Below, piece by piece: positions 1 through 10,505 of a DNA stretch of 64,000 nt. Every line of letters begins with the position of its first letter. Position 1 is the first letter of the stretch. The notes under the pieces were generated by a model. The model was not told the origin of the DNA and ran no database searches. It saw only the letters and a program-made list of their open reading frames with translations. The translations under genes were made by a program, and so were the position numbers. This DNA comes from Anseranas semipalmata (lineage: Eukaryota; Chordata; Aves; Anseriformes; Anseranatidae), in assembly GCA_013399115.1 (NCBI GenBank), contig VXAA01003837.1, positions 1,347,173 through 1,411,172 on the forward strand, read 5' to 3'.

Positions 1-760
1 ATTTCTTCCCTTTAAAAGTTTAGTACTTACCAAATTATTTCTAAAGGTGACTTCCCCTTCCTGGTCCATCTGATCTTCTACCATGAGTTAATACGTGATG
101 CCGAGTCTTTAGCATCACACTGATTTCCGTAGCACCACACCGTGAAGTTACAGGCACAGGAAAGACCAGAGCCACACGCCCCCCAGCTGCCAGCTACACA
201 CCGAGCACACCCCCAGCACGGGCGAGCAGCAAGTGCCCTTCTTCCCCTTCCCCACGGGCCTTTTCCACCTTCTCCAGGGAGGAGCTCACCAGGCTTTCCT
301 GCAGCTCTTGAGGGAGCCGCACACAGCTGCTGCCTGGCCTTGCCACCACTGCTGTGCTCCTGCCCGCCCTCTCTCCTCACCCTTCTCCCCTCAGAGCAAG
401 GCCTGGGCACATTCCCCCTCACACACGCCCTTGCTAGGGCTCTGAGCACACCTGCTGCAGCAGAAGCAGCAGCCGAGCTGGAACGGCGGCTCCGAGCAAG
501 CACAAACGTGCACGTGTGCCGTATGAGGAACACAAAGGTTAACGCGGCCTCGTGCACGCGTTCACCAGCTTCCCCTCCAGATGGGGCAGGACCTCCCAGA
601 CAACCATCCGCAGCACTTCTCCGCATTCCTGCTCGCCTGGATCCGCCTGCGTGGATCCACGGGAGTCTGAGGCAACCCCAGGAACAAGCTAAACAGTTTG
701 TAAACAAATTCATGCTCCCTTGAAATGTTAAAGTAAAGGGGGATTTTCAAAGGGATAAAG
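1..760. other. GC-richer non-coding stretch, no supportable gene
   Basis: The stretch is C-rich on the plus strand, with scattered CpGs (for example around 480-560). Its two longest open frames, about 190-210 codons, lie antiparallel over the same bases. Neither shows a domain, and their Ala/Pro/Arg/Ser-rich composition is what GC-rich noise gives. I see no splice-flanked coding segment. It could be the edge of an unmethylated patch. Confidence 0.45.
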
Positions 761-1178
761 TAGAATTAAGCACCCAGAGCTCAGGGCTTGTTAATGCCCC
801 CATGATGTTTTATTTCCTGTGGCAAATTAACCAACACCAAAGTCTTCCTTGAAGCTGCCTTCCAGGATCTCAACAGGGGAATCCCTCTCCTTGCCTGCCC
901 CACCTGCCATTAAACTAATACCAGAAGTGTCAAACAGCATCAGGATACAGCACGTTAGGTGTCATACAGGCAGAGAGCATCTCTGCCTGGAACCAAGGGA
1001 ACACTGCCTTACTTCTTTCTTGGCAAGAAGTTGAAATATCAGCTGAGGATGCTGGGTGACAACAAAAAGAGTGCATGTATATCTATCATGGTGCAAGGAT
1101 ATGCTCAGATTTCCTTGCAACTACTGTGAAGATCTAAAACTATCAAAATCAAGAGAAAAATACAGGACAAAGGAGAGG

Positions 1179-1194
1179 AAAAAAAAAAAAAAAA
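1179..1194. repeat. Poly(A) tract, A16
   Basis: Sixteen uninterrupted A follow a purine-rich run (aggagagg). No retrogene or SINE body is recognisable upstream, so this is called a simple tract. Confidence 0.95.
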
Positions 1195-2409
1195 GAAGGC
1201 AAAAAGGAGATGCTGAGAGTAATTCTATGGTATTTTGTAGGTGTAAATCTGCAAATCATACTTAGTGATGCATCAGTTTTAAACTCAGATACCAGCTGCA
1301 TCCATCCAAAGGTACCAATGCCTAATGAAGTCAAGATGACTAGAGTAAAATAACACTATTTTGTAAGGTAAAACTTCTGCTTTCCATTACTTTATCTGCA
1401 TTTAACCTCCTAAAGGCTTCAGCCCAGCACAAGCCCACAGAATTAAATTCATTATTATTCATTATTCAAACACCATCCCTTTGTTTTCTGGAATAGCTTT
1501 GTAGCCTGGAGTCAAATGAGCTAAAGTAAAATTATGTGACTTGGCATTGAAAATATATTACCTCAGCTGCCAGAACGGATTTAGCAGAATATGTGCGCAG
1601 TTCGTCACTTCTTCCACAACTGCCTTCATGCACACAAAGGGGTATGACAGCCCCTGAGTTATGAGGGGCCATTCTAGGGGCTGTGATGGATTAGATTGTT
1701 TTATGCACTGACTTAAGATCTCATTTCCTGCAACATTCACAAGTGCTTTCTCCACGGCTGAATAGAAACCTGTTCTGTCCTATGTATATTGCCCTCCCTT
1801 GTTAGCCAGCGAAACTATGGATGTGGGGAATTCACACTAGAAAGAGCTCCCACTTGCTCAGGGATTCAGGCAAAGTCTCCAAACAGGCTGAGACATTTAA
1901 GAAGTGACAAGCAGGTTCTCCCCATGCTTTTTATTTAGTCCTAATCAATTTACTCTAAAACGAGGGGAGCAGTCGCTCGAGGTGAGAATAGAGTGGGAAG
2001 CAAATTCTAATCGCATCTCTGACAGGTCTCACTCTGCAAATCTTCAAGTGCAGGACCCCTGCTCTTACCGGAGGGACGACAGGATGCACGCTTCGTCTGG
2101 GGCGTTGTGCACACCGCTAAGCTTCCCTCTTACCAGGTGCTGCAGTCTGATGAGGTGCTAAACCCGGTTTTAGGCTGGGTGCTACCAAGCCTGAGGTGCC
2201 ACAGAGGCAGTACTAACCCAGCCGAGCTTCTGCTGCCTCGCGGCCAGCTTGGGCCATTTGCGTCCTGCCTGCTCCCAGCTGCACTTCTTGAACTACAGCA
2301 ACCTGCTTTCCACTGTTTGCCCCAGACCAACTGTTTGCAGGGCCACACTGGGAGCTACATCCAAAATTACTAAGAACTATCAATTTTTGAACTAGGGCAA
2401 GGCAAAACC

Positions 2410-2429
2410 TTTTTTTTTTTTTTTTTTTT
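2410..2429. repeat. Poly(T) tract, T20
   Basis: Twenty T in a row. It could be the reverse-strand poly(A) tail of an old retroposed copy, but the sequence to its right shows no recognisable SINE or processed gene. Confidence 0.95.
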
Positions 2430-3371
2430 AACTTGCCTTTGCCACCAAACTGCACCAACCACGGCACTGATCTGACTGTGCAGGCTCAAAGTCAATCGCA
2501 AGCCCGGCATGGCACAAAGCGCCAGACCAGGTCTGATCCGTCCTCCTGGAGCCAGCAAGCTGGCAGAACAGCCAGAGAGCCAGCGCAGTTTCCACGCTGC
2601 ACTCTGGCAAGCACGTCCACAGCAGATCCAACTCCAATTTGCACCGCGGGCAGGCTGGTTGTGCGCAAATCTGCTGTCAGCAACAGCTGAACCCCAGCCC
2701 AGCCAGCCACACTTGAAGTGTGAGCGACTTCCCTCGCTCCGTTGCTGGGAAGATTAATTTCATCTATTTAAGCATCAACAATTTCAACTGTAATAACCTG
2801 ACACATATTGCCACTAATATTTTTAAGTCCTAGAAACTCATCAACTGCATTAAAATTAATACAGATGGGAAAACACAACCATGTAGCAGCTCTTGCATCA
2901 TGTAGCGACAACCAATCAAACACCATAAGCACATGCAAACACATAATCACAGGCTAATCAACTGGATTTTTCCTGTTCTCTTTGCTTGAGCTGTATCATA
3001 ATAGAATCTATGAACTGCAAGTTTCATGGTAATTAATCTTTGAACTACTTGTTAAGTTAAAGTGTGAGTTGAATATCAAGTCAAATGTGTTTGCAATCAC
3101 TGTCTACAATAAAGGTATGTGGGAAAAAAATACCAAACAGAATGAAAAAAAGACCTGAAACAAACACAGAATACAATCCTCTCTCAGCCTAAATAGGTGG
3201 TAAAGTAGAAGAAATAAAGTTAGCAGTAAAAATCTCTTGACACGTTCTGGCCCTAATGCATGCCAGTGCAGCACTAGCTAGAGGTGTCCTTCAGTAATAC
3301 AAGGCAGCCACCAAAACAGAGCTTCACTTCGGAGAATTCACGAGCTTTACACTGTAAACCTGGCATGCATG

Positions 3372-3387
3372 ATAAATAAATAAATAA
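3372..3387. repeat. (ATAA)4 microsatellite
   Basis: Four uninterrupted tetranucleotide units. A CA-rich run follows at about 3488-3508. Confidence 0.9.
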
Positions 3388-4077
3388 CAAAAAAATCTAT
3401 TTATTTTTGAAGTGTTAGGTTTGGGTTTTGGGGGGTGTTATTTTTTGGCCTGGTCTCCGACATAGTTGAGGAAAGGGGGAAGGGAGAACACAAACACACA
3501 CACGCACGTTTCTTCCCTCATGCATTTTTTAGTGTTAAGTTGGCAACAACAATAGTAACAAAAATTAAGACAGGAAGGTATCTGGAAAATATAATGCGCT
3601 TGCAAAGAGATGCCCTGGGAGACCAAGCTGGTTTATACAGAGGGATCTAGGATCCTGAACGAAGAGACCTTCATAACTACTTCCATGGATCATGAAAAGT
3701 CTGAAGACTCCCCCCTCCCCGCAGTTTTGAGCAATGCTGGAGACCAGAACACTGAGCTAATGTTTACTATCATTAATATGTCTTTCATATGTTACTAGTC
3801 CATCATTTCACTGTACACGTGCTATAAAACAGATTCTGAAACATGTTTATAATTTGCATTAACAAAAGCTCCATTCTATACATATTTAATAGCCCAAAAG
3901 ATACCACGTAATCCAAAGTCTACTTTTAACCCACCTGTTTCCCACCCTCTCTTCCTGCCTTTCCACCACACTTTTTAACTGCTTAGCTCAGGGCTCGTTG
4001 GATTCAATGGAAATTTTTCTACAGAGTCCAATGAATACTAGGTCCAACCGTAAGACAAAAGTTAATCAGCTTATTTC

Positions 4078-4177
4078 TAGTTAGCATGCGCTTAATACTG
4101 AACACATGTGCAACAGATTTGCTGAAAAGATAGATTTAAGCATGGGCTTAAATGCCTCCTTGAACCAGGGCCTGAAT
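4078..4177 (+). repeat. Old interspersed repeat with TTAAGC/GCTTAA arms
   Basis: The copy contains TTAGCATGCGCTTAATAC and, further right, TTTAAGCATGGGCTTAAATG followed by TTGAACCAGGGCCTGA. The inverted TTAAGC..GCTTAA pairs leading into a GGGCCTGA-type end match a degraded repeat I know from sauropsid DNA by its consensus-like 'TTAAGCAYGTGCTTAA ... GGGCC' pattern. The family name is not certain. It ends against an A15 tract. A second likely copy is at 30360-30445. Confidence 0.5.
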
Positions 4178-4178
4178 G

Positions 4179-4193
4179 AAAAAAAAAAAAAAA
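4179..4193. repeat. Poly(A) tract, A15
   Basis: Fifteen A directly after the old repeat at 4078-4177. The position fits a retroposition tail but does not prove one. Confidence 0.95.
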
Positions 4194-4883
4194 TAATCCA
4201 AAAATACTTCATATCTACCAAAATATACTTGGTAATTCTGGAAAGAATATTATGAATGTGTTACTTGGTTTTACATTTAAATGTCCATCAGTATGCACTT
4301 ATGGTACAAGAGCATAACAGTGGGATATAAACCAAATCATTTGTACATGTCTTAACAGCAGAATACAGAGCTCTGGAGTCAGGAGGATCAGATGAAACTG
4401 GTGGAACAATGAGATATTCTGTGGGCTACGCTAACGAAATAGCTCATTTATTGGTACGGTTACAATCGCAAATGAGAGACCCAGGTGTGAAACTGCAGAA
4501 GTAACATATTTACACACAACTAGAAGCAAAATGGCAGTAAGGATTCACAGAGTTGGCTGGCTTTTTTTCCAACAAGTATTTCCATACCTGTACATGCTTT
4601 TTTCCTTTTTATTTTTCCTAATTCCCTTTTCTTCTACCAGGTCTGACAAAAATATCCCAACAACATGAACAAAACCCTGTGCTTCTGGGGGGGAAACAGA
4701 GCCTTGTTCTGCAACACCACTGCTGTGGCCATGGGTCAGAGATGGGGAGTAACTATGCGGGGCGATGACCTGCGGACACGGGGCTGCTGCAGGACACGGC
4801 TTCCTCTGTACGAGGATAACATTTGGGCTTTTTGTTCTCTCCCATCAGAGAAATGATGAGCTGGGCTAAAGCCTCCTCACTTC

Positions 4884-4904
4884 TCACGTGACTTTATATA
4901 TATT
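4884..4904. promoter_or_regulatory. Palindromic E-box TCACGTGA next to a TATA-like run
   Basis: The 8-bp palindrome TCACGTGA (4884-4891) is the high-affinity form bound by USF/MiT-type bHLH-zip factors. One base later comes TTTATATATATT (4893-4904). Together they resemble a compact core-promoter or enhancer site at the left edge of an AT-rich block. No transcript evidence is available. Confidence 0.3.
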
Positions 4905-5110
4905 ATGCGCGTTATACTAACATTGGTGTATTGCCACGAATGTTATTTATAATATCCCATATTACTATAATTATATTACTATAGTATCTTATTAAATGCA
5001 AAGAGATATGTCTAGTTGCAGTGTAGTTATTAGATGTTCAATTTCAATTGATTGTCAAGAACATAGTCATTAAGATTAAACATCTGTTTAATAGGTATAT
5101 CTTATTACAT
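4890..5110. promoter_or_regulatory. AT-rich enhancer-like block
   Basis: Non-repetitive AT-rich sequence with CpGs kept in an AT context (gcgcg at 4907, cacgaa near 4935) and homeodomain-type cores (cattaag, ttaat, ctaat). That mix is typical of conserved non-coding elements. It is a candidate by appearance only. Confidence 0.3.
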
Positions 5111-5327
5111 AGTTGTACTTAAGTCCACAGGCAAAATCTGATTTAACATGAGACATAGTTTAAATAAACTAATTATGCAAGCATGATCTAAAACCAAGCT
5201 AAACATGGACCTTTGAAAATGACACATGAATTTAATCAAAGCCAGGGCCTCAAAGTGAGCAGAACTTAACCACCGGACTGAGTCATGCATATGTTTTGAT
5301 TTCACAGCTGAAACCAGTAAAGCCAGC

Positions 5328-5339
5328 ACCCTCTGGGGG
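5328..5339 (-). promoter_or_regulatory. CTCF-like core (minus strand)
   Basis: Plus-strand ACCCTCTGGGGG fits 10 of 12 positions of the reversed CTCF core GCCMYCTRSTGG. It has the expected AGC on its left and C on its right. Confidence 0.3.
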
Positions 5340-5539
5340 CTTCCTGACTCAACGGTGCCTCCCCCACCCACAGATTACAAAGCAGCAAGTTGTCTCTTTG
5401 TTTCGAATTACAGGAAACATTGCTGTGCTTTGTTTGGGAAAGTGCAAGGCATCACCTCTCTAACAGTAGTGAAGTCTCCGGGGGGTTGAGCTGGGATGCC
5501 CAGGCCCCACATCGCTCAATTGAAGGTAGAAGGCGCTCA

Positions 5540-5552
5540 CCCTAACCCTAAC
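5540..5552. repeat. Short telomere-like run (CCCTAA)2
   Basis: CCCTAACCCTAAC is just over two vertebrate telomere hexamers. It is too short for a real interstitial telomeric array and is probably chance or a very short repair insert. Confidence 0.6.
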
Positions 5553-5559
5553 AGGTGCT

Positions 5560-8500
5560 TCCACAGAGCCCTCTTGCCCCATCGGCCTCCCACCACGCAT
5601 CCCAGCTGCACCTGAGCATGAGACACAAGACCCACTGCAGACCCCGTCCCGTGCAACCCAGACGCAGTGTTATTATTCGCACAGAGCAACTCTAATGCTC
5701 TCCAAATGAGTGAAAACTCGGCTGTGTAGGAGGGTGGGCATACCTGGCACCAAGCAAAGGTATGGCAAGGAAGATGCATTCTTGCTGCTCAGAGAACTAA
5801 TCCATGTTCCTACAGCCCAGGATAAAAGGGACAAAGCAGATCCAGCAGCATAACATACTGAAATTCCTTACTTGAGTGAGGAAAGCCTGGTCTTCTTTGT
5901 CTTCTGCTTTATTCAGGACTTAAAGGGAATAAATCACATACTCGGATCCAGGAAGACTGAAAGGTGTTTCCACAAACTCAAAGCAGATCTCAGACAAAAC
6001 TCACTAATATTGTTCCCTGTTTTATTAACGGCCACACCATCAGCAGGCTCTGCAGCGAGCCTCCAGGGAAATAATCCAACGTGCCTTATTGACGGTGGGA
6101 GATTGGCTGGGCCTTTCAATACACCCGCTGCTTGGTTCTTTCAATACTTGACGATTTTCTCAAGAACTCTAGCTTATTGCTGCATGAGAAATAGAGCTGG
6201 TCAGGAAACCAGATATCAGCTCCATTAAATTATTTAAGTTTTGGAATTTTTTCCATCTGGAGTCAGAAATCAGCTCCATGTCACGGAATTGAAATTCAGC
6301 TTTAATATTGAAATATGTCATTTCCAGAATGAGTTACGGTCTCTCAGATGTCTAAATACCTTCCTAAGGACTGCCGGGCGTGAAACAGCCTCGGTCACTA
6401 CAGCCCATGCCCAGCTTCAGCGTTGCCCATCGCTGCCAAGGCAGGGTGAAATAGCTTCTCAGTAATTTTGCCATTGCTACTCAGTGCTGAAAAGAGTCGC
6501 ATTCGTTTTCGAGTCTGTCGCAGCCATTTGGCAATTAAAGACCTCAGAGATCCAAAAGCTTGTGAAACCCATGGGTCACTGGCATATGTCAGGCTGGAGA
6601 GGAGCTGGGAGCCTACAAACACCATCTTCCCCCCACTCCAGCACCCTACATCAGGACGATGTTCCCCGACACACTCGCTCCTCTAACCTACAGCAGGCCA
6701 GTGACTTGGGCAACTACAGCAATTGGGCTGGACCAACTCTTTGCCTCACCTTCATAAGTAATTGAAACACAAAACATGATGGCACCATCAGAAAGCGAGC
6801 TGATTTCTAACAAAACTTGTTTGTTTCCCACTGGAAGTTCTCAAAATTGAATAGTTTCTATAAAATGTTTAAATGTATCAAGTCAGCGAGTTCTAATGGA
6901 TGAAAAAAATGTTTCCTTGAGTTTTTTTTCAATTGACTTTAATTTTCCCAAACAGCTTCACCTTTTTAAAGAACGTAAGTCTAGTACTATATCAGTGCAG
7001 AAAACCTCAAAAAGAAAAACACGAGTGCACCCTATGGATACACAGTCCAGAAAAATGTCAAATTTTTGTTCTCAGGGTCTTTAATTGCTTAGAGATGGCA
7101 GTGCTGGCAGTTGATGCTATGGAATGCTACTTCTTTTCCCACATCTCAGTAATTGTTCTAATGACCTCCTTGCAACATGTTGGTGGAAATGTCAGGAGAT
7201 TTCATGACAGATATAAAATTCATGTGATTGCCAGTAAAACAGTATAAAGACTCCAAAAAATATCCCACAAATATTTCCCCACATTTTTTAATATAGCCAT
7301 GTCAGGAGTACTTGCAAGCTTTTGTATTTGTTACAGAAATTGGGTGCCCACATCCCATCAGAAGACAGGGGTTTCCAGGGCTTCCAAAAATCCAGAGATA
7401 CTTTTCTATAGTTTTAGAAAACAAATATTAGGCTCACATTTGCCAAAACTGTGCCTTTTAGACTGCAACATATAATAAACGCTAAAGGCAAACATATTAT
7501 CTGAACTATAATGGCTGTATTTATGAAAAAAAAGTTTCCATTGATCTCTTTCCACCCATGACAGGCTCATTAAAGATCCCAACTTTTACCGCACTCCAAC
7601 CTGCAACGCTAACATGGTGAAGAGAAATGCAGTAGCATACACAACTCCATCCTGTCGTGAGCAGGTTCCCTCAGCTACACCAGAGGGATACCTATGTATT
7701 TCTTAGCTGTAAGTGAAATAAGCCATTTATAATAGGTACATTACACAGATCAATTCCTAAATTGATGCTTATATGGGTACATATACTATAAAACTACCTC
7801 AGGCTCAAACTTGCCATTGTGGATTACTTAACATTTTCTAACTGTTTTAGATTTTTTTTTCCCCGTGTTGATTCTCTTTGTTGAGTACAATGCCCTCAAA
7901 CACAGTGCCTATCAACTTCCTCAAACTGGTTCAGGGTGGTTTTTGTTTTTTTTTTTGCCCAACACCTCACATCAGACCTCCCCACTTCTTTTTAAGCTAT
8001 CTCTTCATTAAAAAATAAAAAATCCCTGGCCACATCGCAAATCCACTGTTTCCTGCAGTAGAAAAGCCCGTGCTCCCAGTGCTGTTCACATCAAGGCTGA
8101 GTGTGGCGATGAATGTATTGCATTTCCTTGCTGCAACTTCAGCTCCAAGGAGTTTTAAGATAGTTGTACGAAACACCAAAACTCAGACAGTATGCCTCCT
8201 GGCTAATTGCAGGAGTAATCAGTGAGTTTGGCAATACCTCAGTTAAATAAAGATGCTGTACCCAAGGGTTTGAAGTCTAATCGTTATCCCAAATGGATAC
8301 TTCTGCTGATCCCACAGGAAGCATATGGAGGTGGCAGAGCCATGCATGCTCTCCACAGGAGTAAATGAACACTTAACTAGTGTCCAGGCAGACATTCAGA
8401 GGCCACCTTTACAGATTTAAGCCCCACTCCCTCAAACAGACCCAGTCAGGCAGCCACTTCTCCTCTGCATGGTATCACCAAAGTCAACTGTATTTATACA

Positions 8501-8640
8501 AAGCTACAGAAATCCTAATCTAACCTCAGGAAAAAAAAACACTATGACTGGTCCACGTTTCACAAATTGTTACTATGCATTATTTTTTTATTATTTTACC
8601 TTCTTTCCAGCATAAACAGAATTAGCGGGAAAACCGGTAT
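5560..8640. other. Plain non-coding stretch
   Basis: No coding frame, RNA gene or well-defined repeat is seen except the weak repeat at 6183-6300. Positions 7850-7960 hold T-rich runs (T11 at 7946-7956). Confidence 0.55.
6183..6300 (+). repeat. Possible degraded repeat with a direct 11-mer
   Basis: ATCAGCTCCAT occurs at 6215-6225 and 6269-6279. The flanks, GAGCTGGTCAGGAAA and GGAATTTTTTCCATC, resemble a motif often seen in old sauropsid repeats. The assignment is weak. Confidence 0.25.
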
Positions 8641-8663
8641 ATGAAAGTGTTTGAAATCCCATC

Positions 8664-8913
8664 CTAGTCCTGGGCCATTTCAGATCTGCTCATTTCATGC
8701 TCTGGGCCAATTGCTATCATGTGCCAGCGCTTTGTTTCCAAATTTGAAGAGCCTCCGACCTTCGGGAGAGCTTTCCATACCTGCATCTGGATCTGATTGC
8801 TCAGAATCTGGCTCACCTCTCGTAGGGATGTGCTCAGGCCTTGGATTAACATCCGACATTCCTCCGCAACCCAAAGAATCTGCCATGATTAATGTGCTCC
8901 CAATGAAAACCAT
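8664..8913 (-). other. Exon-like minus-strand open stretch
   Basis: Two minus-strand frames stay open here. One starts MADSLGCGGMSDVN and is acidic/Ser-rich; the other reads LREVSQILSNQIQMQVWKAL and ends in a stop. Donor-like GAG|GTGAGC and CAG|GTATGG occur within the stretch. It borders the AT-rich block at 8940-9060. No family was recognised, and conserved non-coding DNA or chance is at least as likely as an exon. Confidence 0.12.
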
Positions 8914-8939
8914 AGGAACTGAAAATGATTTGCAACTGA

Positions 8940-9060
8940 TTCATTAAAACAGCATTCATCATGATAATTGATTGGTTAATTAATTATGGCTATAATGCGG
9001 ATGTCAACTGTATTTCCATAGGAATTCCTTGGTAGCTTTAGAATTCATTCATTACAGCCC
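8940..9060. promoter_or_regulatory. Homeodomain-type AT block, enhancer-like
   Basis: A run of TAAT/ATTA cores includes GATAATTGATTGGTTAAT and the TTAATTAA palindrome around 8976-8983, with an inverted CCAAT (ATTGG). A CpG is retained in ataatgcgg. No repeat signature is visible. Confidence 0.4.
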
Positions 9061-9800
9061 AGCTAGTTCGCAGTGCCAGCCGTACCGCAGCTTCTGACAG
9101 CGGAGACTTACACCTCCAGCCGAGAAAGTGTATCCAAGGAGCTGTGCTCTGTAAGACAGATAATTATTTTCTAGTACTACAGTAGAACTACTTCAGCACC
9201 AGCACCACCTCAACCTCCTACAGTGCCTCTCACGACTAATAGTGTTTATGCTACAGACGAGATCCAGCCCCGTACAGCGGGGCAGCACAGGAGCCACGCG
9301 TTGCTCTCATCCCACACCTAGCCCATCCAAACAAAACACATTTCACTTGCACAGTAGTTACCTTTTGGGAGACGGTCATCACCTAGGGTGCCAGCACCCA
9401 CAGCACAGCAACGCACAGGAAGAACTGTTACAGAGCAAGAAATGCAGAGTAATACCTGTCCTTATGAAAAATGCCAAGAGAGCTTTCTGTACACCAAACA
9501 CGACCAGGTTTTTAAGGTTCTCATTTGAAAGATGGTTGCATGGCCCATTTATCTCACTTGGAAGACTAAAAGAAACCTTTGGAGTTATGAAGTCCCCACT
9601 GTCCTGGTACAGATTACACTGGCAGATGGCGCTGACTGTCATCAGCTACTTGAAATCTCCCCTTCAGCAAGGTTACGCTCAAGCACAGTAAGGCAGGTTT
9701 AGGAAGTGGAACTCTGCATAGAGCAGACATGGTGCCCGAACCCACCCGAACGTGTTACAGCTCCTGCAGTCATGCCAACGGCAAGGATGTTCTTCCGGCT
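9061..9800. other. Plain stretch with an open plus frame of 149 codons
   Basis: The frame 9242-9691 has no recognisable domain, and the same bases are also open on the minus strand. I take it as non-coding. Confidence 0.5.
9619..9633 (+). promoter_or_regulatory. CTCF-like core (plus strand)
   Basis: CTGGCAGATGGC fits 10 of 12 positions of CCASYAGRKGGC and is followed by GCT, as in the full consensus GGCGCT. It lies about 170 bp left of a MIR copy. Confidence 0.35.
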
Positions 9801-9804
9801 ACAA

Positions 9805-10016
9805 CCTGATAGAGCGCAGAGCTTGAGTTATGTGGATTCATTTCTCAGCTCTGCCACAGGCTTTTATGCATGGCCATGAGCAAAACCTTCCTTCCTCTGT
9901 GCTCCAGTTTTCATCTCTGAGATAGAAACGATGGCAACTCTCTCTCCAAGGCTATGGAGAAGATGCACTCACAATATTAATAACCAGGAAGTGCTCAGAT
10001 ATTACAGCTCGGGGGG
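9805..10016 (+). mobile_element. MIR-type CORE-SINE, degraded
   Basis: MIR landmarks occur in the correct order: CAGCTCTGCCAC (about 9857), CCTCTGTGCTCCAGTTTTCATC followed by GAGATAGAAACGATGGCAA (9894-9934), a purine-rich middle, and a 3' end with AGTGCTCAGATATTACAG. Together these match the amniote MIR body and its 3' segment. The tRNA-derived head is decayed. This is a dead SINE of the sort sometimes reused as regulatory DNA. Confidence 0.7.
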
Positions 10017-10109
10017 ACACAGGCATACCCGGAGCAGCAATCCGCAAAGACCAGCACAGAATGAAGAACTTGCTGAGGCTACGTTCTCCTTAGTTCTTCC
10101 TGCTAACCC

Positions 10110-10141
10110 CCCCACTTTTTTTTATTTTATTTTTTTATTTT
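10110..10141. repeat. T-rich simple sequence (TTTTA)n
   Basis: Runs of T separated by single A, following C7. Low complexity. Confidence 0.9.
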
Positions 10142-10309
10142 AATCTCCTGGCACCATAAGCACTATTGGAGTATTCACAGACTGCTGCTAGACAGGTGGA
10201 TACCTTAGGCTGAATTTTCAGCTGCAGAAAAGCAATGTCAGCCCACTGACTTCAAACACAGCCATGACAGCCTTCACCCCCTGAAGACCTGGCCCAACAC
10301 CTCCTCGTC

Positions 10310-10505
10310 CTGCTCAGGGGCGACTCCGTCTCCCGCAGCTCCGAAGAGAGGTGGTCCCGCACTGGGGAGCCTGCGTGGCAGGGCAGGGAGGGCAGGGGGC
10401 CACCCTGACACCCTCCCCAGCTCCCGGCACTGCGTCGCTCGCTCCCAGCCGAGCAAAACCCTCCGAGGTGCGTGTGGAGCAGGTGCACAGACCCGGCCCG
10501 CTGCA
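10310..10505. other. CpG-rich patch
   Basis: About 16 CpGs in roughly 200 bp against a CpG-poor background. Antiparallel open frames cover it without a recognisable product. It could be a small unmethylated island or a local GC-biased conversion patch. Confidence 0.45.

Larger units (their letters stand above)
761..4077. other. Plain intergenic/intronic sequence
   Basis: The stretch is mixed AT-rich sequence with no credible coding frame. It carries simple tracts (listed separately) and an octamer-type ATTTGCAT at 3852-3859. Positions 2040-2760 are somewhat GC-richer and open in several overlapping frames on both strands, which argues for low stop density rather than a gene. Confidence 0.55.

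Noticed and set aside
78..723. Two long antiparallel open frames (193 and 211 codons)
   Set aside because: They cover the same GC-rich bases on opposite strands, with low-complexity Ala/Pro/Arg/Ser composition and no domain.
9192..9200. REST/NRSF left half-site TTCAGCACC
   Set aside because: No matching right half at any permitted spacing. The same half-site near 48706 is also alone.
9242..9691. 149-codon plus frame
   Set aside because: No recognisable domain, also open on the minus strand, and no convincing splice or promoter context.
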